Below the pieces are notes generated by a model that was not told where the DNA came from, did not search any database, and worked only from the letters and a program-made list of their open reading frames with translations. Position numbers and translations under genes: made by a program. From Saprospirales bacterium (lineage in GTDB: Bacteria; Bacteroidota; Bacteroidia; Chitinophagales; JADJOU01): 7,312 nucleotides of DNA. This document shows positions 1-5,182 of this stretch, in pieces (position 1 is the stretch's first letter; each line of letters opens with the position of its first letter). The stretch spans positions 1 through 7,312 of the forward strand of contig CANHJR010000057.1 in assembly GCA_947461165.1 (NCBI GenBank), written 5' to 3'.

Positions 1-110
1 CTATCATTTGCGCCCAATTTCTTGCCTTGGAGCTCTGGAAAAAAAACCAAAGATGAAACTAAAAATAGTCCTAATATATATGGCAATATACCCTTCAATC
101 GATTTATCAT
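1..110 (-). CDS. YfhO-like integral membrane protein, N-terminal fragment cut by the window edge
   Basis: Only the first 36 codons, starting at ATG 110-108, are inside the window; the reading frame is still open at base 1. The translation begins MINRLKGILPYILGLFLVS, a short basic N-terminus followed by a hydrophobic helix (about residues 8-24). It continues with PELQGKKLGAND. From memory, Bacteroidota YfhO-family proteins start the same way: a first transmembrane helix, then a segment like 'P-x-L-x-GK-x-L-x-x-x-D' entering the first extracytoplasmic loop. YfhO proteins are large multi-pass membrane proteins related to GT-C-type glycosyltransferases and act in surface-polymer glycosylation. 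The neighbouring glycosyltransferase gene fits such a role. With so little sequence the family call is an inference; the existence of a membrane protein start here is firmer. Confidence 0.6.
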   Translation of the reverse strand, partial: MINRLKGILPYILGLFLVSSLVFFPELQGKKLGAND

Positions 111-127
111 TATGAATGTCTTTTGTA

Positions 128-162
128 CAAAAATAGTTTTTTCAATAAAAACAAGCGACAAA
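128..162 (-). promoter_or_regulatory. Bacteroidota-type promoter for the YfhO-like gene
   Basis: Read on the minus strand, bases 135-128 are TATTTTTG, an exact match to the Bacteroidota -7 consensus TAnnTTTG. A TTTG at 162-159 could serve as the -33 element with a 23-bp spacer, the long end of the accepted range. A nearer TTG at 154-152 gives 16 bp. The -7 element ends 17 bases before the ATG at 110, implying a very short leader. The assignment is from consensus only. Confidence 0.45.
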
Positions 163-166
163 TAAT

Positions 167-185
167 CCTAAACTTAAAAATTAGG
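167..185 (-). repeat. Small inverted repeat after the glycosyltransferase stop codon
   Basis: CCTAA (167-171) and TTAGG (181-185) can pair around a 9-base loop, two bases beyond the glycosyltransferase stop codon. The stem is only 5 bp and no clean T-tract follows, so it would be a weak terminator at best. It lies just upstream of the next promoter, so it may be chance. Confidence 0.2.
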
Positions 186-187
186 TA

Positions 188-1333
188 CTAAGTAATCTTC
201 TGAACCATAAGATCATGACATTTCTTTGTCACTTTTGACCAATTATACTGATCATAAAATTCATTGCCTATTGCGTTTTGCAGATTCATAGATACCAAAA
301 TATTATCTACAAAGGCATCCCAATCTTGATCTCTAGACACAAGAAGCATATCGCCACAGGCTTCACGAAGCAACCCTCCTGCCCCGTTTTCAGTGCTCAC
401 AACACGAATATTATTCCCAAGGGCCTCCACTGCCTTGGTTTTGATACCTCCTCCACTCAGCATTGGATTGATCATGAGGTCAGCTATACTAAGAATCTCC
501 GAGACATCATCTACAAATCCAAGGTAGCGAACTTGACCCTTCGTTTGCTCTACTCTCTCTTGCAATTCCTGTGGTAGGTTTTTTCCTATGATAAGTATTT
601 GAAAATCGCTAGTCAACTTGATCAATCGCGGCCATATTTCATCTAATATATAGCGAACAGCATCTTCATTTGGTTGATAACCGAATGCTCCAATAAAGTA
701 AAATACTTTTGTCGATTCTGTGATTGCGTATTTCAGCCGCAGCTCCATTATCCTTTCAGGCGAGATCATTGGTTTTGAAGCTAGTTCTGTACCAAAAGGT
801 GAAAAGAAACAACGCTTAGAATCCAAATTGTAATTTCTAATTGCCCATTCTCTGTCCTCTAGTGCAACAAAAAAAATCAAGTTAGATTGACGCATAAGCC
901 AGCCTTCATACCCTCTTAATAGGAACCACCACCACTTATCTAGAGATCGAAAACGCTCAGATTCTATGTTGTGAGAATAATGAATCAACGAGATATTGTG
1001 ATACTTGCTCAAGGCCCAGGCTGTCATACCTAGGTATGGGTGAGAGCAAAATATAGCGTTTCTATTTTCTTCCTTAATAATTCGGGATAACTCGAAAAAA
1101 TATGAAAATGGGATGTAAGGAGTTAACGACTTTCTAAAAACCTTCTTCAATTGAAAAGAAATAGGCTGTCTCAACAGATCAACTTGATTGCGGTCTGTAC
1201 TTACAACAACATCCTGACAAAATGACGAAATACAATTATGGAAAAAAACATGCGCCATATGCCCTCCAAGCTTTGCAGGGAGAAATGTATAGGAAATCAA
1301 TGATAAAAGTCGTAGACTGCTGTCTTGGTTCAT
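188..1333 (-). CDS. Glycosyltransferase, GT4-like (GT-B fold)
   Basis: This 381-residue protein should transfer a sugar from a nucleotide-sugar donor to a surface glycan, at the cytoplasmic membrane face. The acceptor and linkage cannot be read from sequence. The N-terminal Rossmann half starts with a short hydrophobic strand and the glycine loop PAKLGGH (residues 19-25). HYSHNIESERF (118-128) is typical of this subgroup. The C-terminal half shows SPFGTEL (178-184), a strand ending FYFIGAFGYQPNEDA (211-225), RYLGFVDDV (269-277) and the donor-site segment GGGIKTKAVEALG (294-306), then VVSTENGAGG. The second glutamate of the EX7E motif is E303; the first position is G295, as in related proteins with a glycine-rich loop. 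Length is normal and the start leaves the first strand complete. It is separated by 113 bases from the sigma module and carries its own -7 element, so it is probably a separate unit. Confidence 0.88.
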   Translation of the reverse strand: MNQDSSLRLLSLISYTFLPAKLGGHMAHVFFHNCISSFCQDVVVSTDRNQVDLLRQPISFQLKKVFRKSLTPYIPFSYFFELSRIIKEENRNAIFCSHPYLGMTAWALSKYHNISLIHYSHNIESERFRSLDKWWWFLLRGYEGWLMRQSNLIFFVALEDREWAIRNYNLDSKRCFFSPFGTELASKPMISPERIMELRLKYAITESTKVFYFIGAFGYQPNEDAVRYILDEIWPRLIKLTSDFQILIIGKNLPQELQERVEQTKGQVRYLGFVDDVSEILSIADLMINPMLSGGGIKTKAVEALGNNIRVVSTENGAGGLLREACGDMLLVSRDQDWDAFVDNILVSMNLQNAIGNEFYDQYNWSKVTKKCHDLMVQKIT

Positions 1334-1353
1334 TCCATAGTCTGGTCAATGAA

Positions 1354-1361
1354 CAAATCTA
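1354..1361 (-). promoter_or_regulatory. Putative -7 element for the glycosyltransferase gene
   Basis: On the minus strand these bases read TAGATTTG, matching TAnnTTTG. The element lies 20 bases before the ATG at 1333, the same distance class as the other two -7 candidates in the window. No TTG is found 17-23 bp upstream, so the -33 element is missing or degenerate. The rest of the 113-base intergenic space (1334-1446) shows no convincing terminator for the upstream genes. Confidence 0.35.
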
Positions 1362-1446
1362 AGAAGCTTTTGAGAAATCTCGAAGAATAAATAATCAAAT
1401 GAAAATTATCGTATAGAAGTGGTATTCGTTCAAAGGAAATGTAAAC

Positions 1447-1839
1447 TTAATTTCTCTTATCTTTCAGTCGTTGCATGAGCATTAACTTGAATTTTGATTC
1501 GGCTTCCATGAGCTGAACCACTTTGCGCTCTGGAAGTACTTTTCGGAATTTTTCAAGATATTCCTTCTTGAGATCGACCATGTCCTGCTCTTTATCGAGC
1601 ATTTTATCTACTGATGATTCTCCTGACTCTCGCATTTCTTCACGCTGAGATCGTCTGACGTCTTTGCGCTTTTGTGCATACTCACTGTATATCGGGAAGA
1701 ATGCATCTACTTCTTGAGAAGTCAATTGCAATTCCTTGGTAATAAAATCCTTCTTGACATTCTCTACTCTATGATCATCTTGCGCAGATAGTGTAGTTGA
1801 TAAAAATAATACGAATGCAATTATTGTGATTTTTTTCAT
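1447..1839 (-). CDS. Secreted helical protein, Spy/CpxP-like 'sensor of ECF sigma factor' type
   Basis: This 130-residue protein has a classical signal peptide: KK at residues 2-3, a hydrophobic core (4-17), and probable signal peptidase I cleavage after LSA (17-19), before QDD. The mature part is highly charged and almost wholly helical by eye. It contains FITKELQLTSQEVDAFFPIY (32-51), resembling the LTxxQ region of Spy/CpxP-like periplasmic proteins. Long runs of alternating Lys/Arg and Glu/Asp follow (57-100), then LMEAESKFKLMLMQRL near the end. In Bacteroidota, proteins of this form placed after an ECF sigma gene are often labelled sensors of ECF-type sigma factors; I know of no firm mechanism. 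It follows the presumed anti-sigma gene by 41 bases, so a role in sensing envelope damage or metal is an inference from context. It could equally be a general periplasmic chaperone. Confidence 0.65.
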   Translation of the reverse strand: MKKITIIAFVLFLSTTLSAQDDHRVENVKKDFITKELQLTSQEVDAFFPIYSEYAQKRKDVRRSQREEMRESGESSVDKMLDKEQDMVDLKKEYLEKFRKVLPERKVVQLMEAESKFKLMLMQRLKDKRN

Positions 1840-1880
1840 ATTGATCTAATAATGTATTTTGTTTTTAAGTTTAGTCTTGA

Positions 1881-2321
1881 TTAAATTGATTTTACGTCAA
1901 GACCTTCATTCTCTGCGATGTATTTTTTGATTTCCTCATTGGTCAAGGAATCTAAATTTACATATTGTTTTGAATCTTTCTGAATATTATCTACGAATTC
2001 ATCTTCATTTTGCAAGTAGCAAAGCATGTCATCCTGACTCAAATTAAACTCATCTTGAGTGTTTATGATAGTGAAAATACCAAAACCAACAAAGGCGATA
2101 GAAGCTGCCATAGCCAATTGGGCTCTACTAGAAAATCGCTCCCACAAACTTACAGAAGCTGCCTTTGGCTGGGATTCTGCTTGGATCTTTGACCAGATAT
2201 TATCCTCCAATCCATTTAGATAATCCGCTGCAATCGACTCATTATTGACAAAATAGTGCTTCGGAATATTGCCTAATGTAGATTTCTGCTCTTGTAGTTC
2301 TTCTCTTATCTCTGTGTTCAT
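1881..2321 (-). CDS. Single-pass membrane protein, probable anti-sigma factor
   Basis: This 146-residue protein has no signal peptide but one clear transmembrane helix (about 68-86, in AQLAMAASIAFVGFGIFTII). About 66 residues would be cytoplasmic and 60 periplasmic. The cytoplasmic part contains IPKHYFVNNESIAADYLNGL (19-38) then EDNIWSKI. This resembles the short segment before the membrane helix in Bacteroidota proteins encoded after ECF sigma genes. There is no His-x3-Cys-x2-Cys zinc motif, so it is not a ZAS-type anti-sigma factor; its only cysteine is C101, on the periplasmic side. The periplasmic tail is strongly acidic (about 15 Asp/Glu against 5 Lys) and carries a duplicated motif at 94-110 and 126-142. 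The gene lies 64 bases after the sigma factor and 41 before the secreted protein. Function is inferred from topology and position. Confidence 0.6.
   Translation of the reverse strand: MNTEIREELQEQKSTLGNIPKHYFVNNESIAADYLNGLEDNIWSKIQAESQPKAASVSLWERFSSRAQLAMAASIAFVGFGIFTIINTQDEFNLSQDDMLCYLQNEDEFVDNIQKDSKQYVNLDSLTNEEIKKYIAENEGLDVKSI
1977..2042 (-). other. First copy of a duplicated acidic motif in the presumed anti-sigma factor
   Basis: Residues 94-110 (LSQDDMLCYLQNEDEFV) line up without gaps against residues 126-142 (LTNEEIKKYIAENEGLD), which lie 32 residues later. Shared features are L, S/T, Q/N, two acidic residues, M/I, then Y and L/I, and a further acidic residue. Both copies are in the periplasmic tail. 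The span given covers roughly the first copy; the second occupies about 1896-1946. Confidence 0.45.
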
Positions 2322-2385
2322 AATTATCGTATTTAATTTCGTCTATTATTCTCCTGTTTTTTAGATGAATTTCTACCCTATTGGT

Positions 2386-2943
2386 TTAATTTTTCTTAAT
2401 AAATTCTTCAATTTTTTTAACTGCATGATGAAAAGATGCTTTGAGCGCGCCTTCGGAGGTTCCAGTAACATCCGCGATCTGTGCATAGGGCATTTCCTCA
2501 TTGTATCGATAGTGAAAAATAAGTTTTTGTTTTGATGGCAGCGTTTCTATAGCTTTATCTATTCTTGCTAATATTTCTTTGTAATCGTATTTTTCGTGAT
2601 TGAAGAGCGGATCTGATGACTTATCATCCAGTGTCGGCTCCATGAGTTCCCAATCTGCAAGATTCTGCTTTTTGCGTCCCTGTAGATAAGAAATCGATTC
2701 ATTATAGGCAATACGATACAGCCAAGTAGATAGCTGACTCTCACCCTTAAACCCAGTTATATTTTGCCAAACTTTGATCCAAACGCTCTGCATAACTTCT
2801 TCAACATCATCGTGATGATCCACGATACGTTTGATCTGCCAATATAGCTTATCTTTGTATTGCGAAATCAAATGCCTCAATCCAAGCTCCAAAGTCGTTG
2901 GAGACTTGCACAGTGTTAAGATTTCGTCGTCTTTCAACTTCAT
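2386..2943 (-). CDS. RNA polymerase sigma factor, sigma-70 family, ECF type
   Basis: This 185-residue protein has the two-domain layout and length of ECF sigma factors. Sigma region 2 spans about residues 22-91, with DDVEEVMQSVWIKVWQNI (45-62) matching the RNA polymerase-binding helix of region 2.2 and FKGESQLSTWLYRIAYNES (65-83) matching the -10-recognition helices of 2.3/2.4. Sigma region 4 spans about 129-182: AIETLPSKQKLIFHYRY (131-147), then a helix-turn-helix from MPYAQIADVTGTSEGALKAS (151-170) that would read the -35-equivalent element. The linker (92-128) is acidic and low in hydrophobics, as usual. It should direct a regulon controlled by the membrane protein encoded next. The ATG directly follows the TAG of the upstream lipoprotein gene with no base between, so translation is likely coupled and expression tied to the gldH transcript. 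Confidence 0.93.
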   Translation of the reverse strand: MKLKDDEILTLCKSPTTLELGLRHLISQYKDKLYWQIKRIVDHHDDVEEVMQSVWIKVWQNITGFKGESQLSTWLYRIAYNESISYLQGRKKQNLADWELMEPTLDDKSSDPLFNHEKYDYKEILARIDKAIETLPSKQKLIFHYRYNEEMPYAQIADVTGTSEGALKASFHHAVKKIEEFIKKN

Positions 2944-3435
2944 CTATTTCTGTAAATGGAATGAATTGGTTATACCTTCGATGTCATCCCGATATTTTTG
3001 AAATCGTTGTTCTCCTCTTATCCATATCGTCAGTACCAACTTTCGCTGGCCTTTGACTAATAGTTTTTGGAAATAGTAAATTGGATCTTTTTCGTCTTTA
3101 AAATGCCCCGTGATTTTTGACAATTTATTGTATTCCTGATCCCTTGTTGTGTCTATTTTGAAATCCATCAACGAATTTGTAATACGAGATGAAGACTGTC
3201 TCCAAGCACTATCTTCAGATATTTCATTGGACAAAGGAACGACCACCAAATAAAAATTTCGAAACCGATTTGCGTATTCCACGATGGCATCCTCAGACAA
3301 TTCATCCTCAGATAAATATCCAGGCAAGGTCAAACTCACATTTTCCTTTTGAATGTGTATAGGTCTCGTTTGGTCTCGGCATCCACTAGTGAATATCGCT
3401 ACCCCAATTATTATTAAAAAATTACTAAGCTTCAT
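2944..3435 (-). CDS. Lipoprotein, possible PsbP/DcrB-like fold
   Basis: This 163-residue protein starts with a lipoprotein signal: K2, a hydrophobic core (5-15) and the lipobox TSGC, with the lipidated cysteine at C19. The mature domain begins VSLTLPGYLSEDELSEDAIV (33-52), then FYLVVVPL (61-68). It ends with strands YYFQKLLVKGQRKLVLTIWI (120-139) and a closing helix FQKYRDDIEGITNSFHL (145-161). That order, with a final helix ending in 'x-SF', is the pattern of PsbP/DcrB/MOG1-like domains, and similar small lipoproteins are known in Bacteroidota; the match is by eye and weak. The ATG lies inside the last codons of gldH (11-nt overlap), and the stop touches the sigma factor start. This placement suggests a shared role with GldH or the sigma module, but its actual function is unknown. 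Confidence 0.6.
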   Translation of the reverse strand: MKLSNFLIIIGVAIFTSGCRDQTRPIHIQKENVSLTLPGYLSEDELSEDAIVEYANRFRNFYLVVVPLSNEISEDSAWRQSSSRITNSLMDFKIDTTRDQEYNKLSKITGHFKDEKDPIYYFQKLLVKGQRKLVLTIWIRGEQRFQKYRDDIEGITNSFHLQK

Positions 3436-3907
3436 CGTGAATACGTTTTTTTGATTTTTCTAATCTCAATCCAAGATCAAATATACCTTTTAATTCATCC
3501 ATTCTCATTTCATGGCTTACACGAAATTGATAGGTTCCTTTTTCGCTAAAAACAAATTTTCGCATAATGAAAACTCGCTGAAAGCAAATATCCCCAGAAC
3601 ATTTTCCAAGCCATTTTCCAGCGTCATCGCACAAGGGAATTGAAATGGTTTGACTCTTGACTATGCCTGAAGGCAAAATGGTTAGCACGTTGAGATATAC
3701 ATTCATATACTGAAATATATCACGATGTCTAATGTTTATGGACAAATCAAATTGAGAATTGGAATCAGGGACTTCACAATCATAAACCAAGGTATCCTGA
3801 ATACCCCAACCGCCATAATTGACTGGTATATTTTTTTCATATACGATATCGGTATCACATCCAAAAATTACAGACACGCTTAGTATCCATAGCATCCAGT
3901 ACTTCAT
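3425..3907 (-). CDS. gldH: Gliding motility lipoprotein GldH
   Basis: This 160-residue protein is a lipoprotein with a short hydrophobic signal (3-15) and the lipid-modified cysteine at C17. GldH is required for gliding in Flavobacterium johnsoniae and belongs to the gene set associated with type IX secretion and cell-surface adhesin movement. Its precise biochemical job is not settled. Family landmarks are W34 and D38 near the N-terminus, the NIRHRD segment (58-63) followed by YMNVYLNV (67-74), and GKWLGK (97-102). The closing signature TYQFRVSHEMRMDELKGIFD (125-144), then LGLRLEK, is the strongest evidence. The length is typical. The start lies 3 bases after the RicT stop, and the end overlaps the next lipoprotein gene. 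The holB-ricT-gldH order fits Bacteroidota. Confidence 0.88.
   Translation of the reverse strand: MKYWMLWILSVSVIFGCDTDIVYEKNIPVNYGGWGIQDTLVYDCEVPDSNSQFDLSINIRHRDIFQYMNVYLNVLTILPSGIVKSQTISIPLCDDAGKWLGKCSGDICFQRVFIMRKFVFSEKGTYQFRVSHEMRMDELKGIFDLGLRLEKSKKRIHDEA
3478..3485 (-). promoter_or_regulatory. Possible internal -7 element before the lipoprotein-sigma module
   Basis: The minus strand reads TATATTTG here, matching TAnnTTTG, inside the 3' end of gldH and 42 bases before the ATG of the next lipoprotein gene. No TTG occurs at the expected upstream distance and the bases also encode conserved GldH residues, so chance is quite possible. If real, it would let the sigma module be expressed apart from the long operon. 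Confidence 0.15.
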
Positions 3908-3910
3908 GGT

Positions 3911-5164
3911 TTACTTCTTATTGTTATTGTTTTTATGGTTTGGATTTCTTCGATTTGGATTGTGCGGTGGACGTGGACCCTGATTTGAATTCGGATTCTT
4001 ATTCGGGTTCTGATTTGGATTTATCTGTCCAGAAGGACCATTTTGATTCCCACGATTTCTATTTCGATTCTTATTATTGTTGTTTTTCTTGTTCGATTTC
4101 TCGATCGTCTTCAATTGAATTTGGCCTACAAGATCCTCGTCCTTTTCTGCCGCTTCTACTACTTTTTCTTTGATAGCTAGAGAAGCAAGACTGGCAGGTT
4201 TTTGACCTTTCTTATTCATTTCTACAATTTTCTTGACGTCTTCTAGCGTCAACTTGTAGTAATCACTTGCTGGATCATTTTTATACGTCAGAAGATACTG
4301 TCTTTTAAGAATTTCTGTTTTTCGAATGATAGCTGTGCCCTCCTCTGTCTCTATGGTTGAAAGATTCGTAGGAAATTCTCTCACCGCTTCAACATACTGT
4401 GAAAGCTCATAATTGAGACAACATTTCAATCGACCACATTGTCCCGATAGCTTCTCTACATTGATGGATAGATTTTGATATCGAGCGGCATTGGTCGTGA
4501 CTGATGGAAAATCATTGAGCCAAGTACTGCAGCATAGTTCGCGTCCACAACTTCCAATTCCTCCTATTCTAGCGGCTTCTTGACGAGCACCAATATGCTT
4601 CATTTCGATTTTTACTTTGAACTCAGTCACATATTTTTTGACAAGTTCTCTGAAGTCAATTCGGTCATCCGCTATAAAATAAAAGGTAGCTTTTTTGCCG
4701 TCAGCTTGAAATTCGACTTCGGAAATTTTCATATCCAACTTCATATTGCGAGCGATCAGTCGAGCCCTGATCATTGCTTCCTTTTCTTTGGATCGGAAGC
4801 TATCCATGATTTCCAATTCTTTTTGCTCTGCCTTGCGAAGAATTTTCTGAAGTGGCTCCTTGTTTGGATCTACTCGATTTTTCTTCATTTGCATCTTGAC
4901 CAATTCGCCTCGAAGGGACACCTTGCCGATATCATATCCGCTGCTTCCTTCTACCACGACGAATTCCTCCTTAAGCAGATCGATTCGTTTTTCATTGATA
5001 AAATAGCCCTTGTGAGTACCATTGCGAAAACTAATTTCTACGACATTGTATTCATCAACACCTGAGGCGAACTGTATATTGCTGAACCAATCAAAAACAT
5101 TTTTTTTGTTGCAGCCTCCAGTACTACATCCGCCTGAACTACAACCACCACTTGAACATCCCAT
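3911..5164 (-). CDS. ricT: RicT-like PSP1-domain protein with Cys-repeat head and Asn/Pro-rich tail
   Basis: This 417-residue protein matches RicT (YaaT). In Bacillus subtilis RicT joins RicA and RicF in an iron-sulfur complex that stimulates RNase Y-dependent mRNA maturation and affects the phosphorelay; the Bacteroidota role is less clear. The PSP1 core spans about 38-270. It holds the conserved Cys segments GSCGRELCCSTWLNDFPSV (204-222) and LSGQCGRLKCCLNYE (239-253), that is C206, C211, C212, C243, C248 and C249. The N-terminus has four more cysteines in a repeat (C3, C8, C13, C18). The last 61 residues are Asn/Lys/Arg then Asn/Pro rich and likely disordered, longer than the B. subtilis protein. 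The start is fixed by the Cys-rich head, which similar Bacteroidota proteins also have. The gene lies 18 nt after holB and 3 nt before gldH. The holB-ricT neighbourhood also exists in Bacillus. Confidence 0.9.
   Translation of the reverse strand: MGCSSGGCSSGGCSTGGCNKKNVFDWFSNIQFASGVDEYNVVEISFRNGTHKGYFINEKRIDLLKEEFVVVEGSSGYDIGKVSLRGELVKMQMKKNRVDPNKEPLQKILRKAEQKELEIMDSFRSKEKEAMIRARLIARNMKLDMKISEVEFQADGKKATFYFIADDRIDFRELVKKYVTEFKVKIEMKHIGARQEAARIGGIGSCGRELCCSTWLNDFPSVTTNAARYQNLSINVEKLSGQCGRLKCCLNYELSQYVEAVREFPTNLSTIETEEGTAIIRKTEILKRQYLLTYKNDPASDYYKLTLEDVKKIVEMNKKGQKPASLASLAIKEKVVEAAEKDEDLVGQIQLKTIEKSNKKNNNNKNRNRNRGNQNGPSGQINPNQNPNKNPNSNQGPRPPHNPNRRNPNHKNNNNKK
3914..4096 (-). repeat. Low-complexity Asn/Pro/Lys/Arg-rich coding repeat (RicT tail)
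   Basis: These bases encode RicT residues 357-417. The segment moves from NNNNKNRNRNRG (361-372) to irregular NPN units such as NPNQNPNKNPNSNQ (382-395), then NPNRRNPNHKNNNNKK. At DNA level the plus strand shows recurring GATTTGGATT/GATTCGGATT-like units, a likely site for copy-number change. The product should be basic, unstructured and possibly RNA-binding; that last point is inference. Confidence 0.6.
5114..5158 (-). repeat. Three tandem 15-base units encoding CSSGG/CSSGG/CSTGG
   Basis: RicT residues 3-17 are three near-identical five-residue units, followed by C18. The four cysteines are spaced five residues apart. Cys-rich heads occur on Bacteroidota RicT-like proteins, but this regular repeat is unusually clean. 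It could add metal or iron-sulfur ligands to the six core cysteines. Confidence 0.6.
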
Positions 5165-5182
5165 GTTTATATATTATCTAAA

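Noticed and set aside
278..577. Plus-strand 99-codon open frame
   Set aside because: It is antisense to the donor-binding half of the glycosyltransferase and shows no recognisable domain.
1334..1446. Search for a terminator after the sensor-like gene
   Set aside because: Only very short AT-rich inverted repeats are present and none has a stable GC stem followed by a T-tract, so no terminator is claimed.
2145..2152. TAAGTTTG on the minus strand, matching the -7 consensus
   Set aside because: It lies inside the anti-sigma gene about 300 bases before the next start codon; a few such matches are expected by chance in AT-rich DNA.
2351..2355. AGGAG on the minus strand between the sigma and anti-sigma genes
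   Set aside because: It resembles a Shine-Dalgarno site but lies 29 bases before the ATG, too far to act, and no alternative start is nearby.
3940..4173. Plus-strand Asp/Ser/Tyr-rich open frame
   Set aside because: It is the complement of the Asn/Pro-rich RicT tail; its composition follows from that low-complexity DNA and it has no plausible start context.
4580..5065. Plus-strand 161-codon open frame
   Set aside because: It lies wholly antisense to the conserved PSP1 core of RicT, whose cysteine motifs show that the minus strand is coding.
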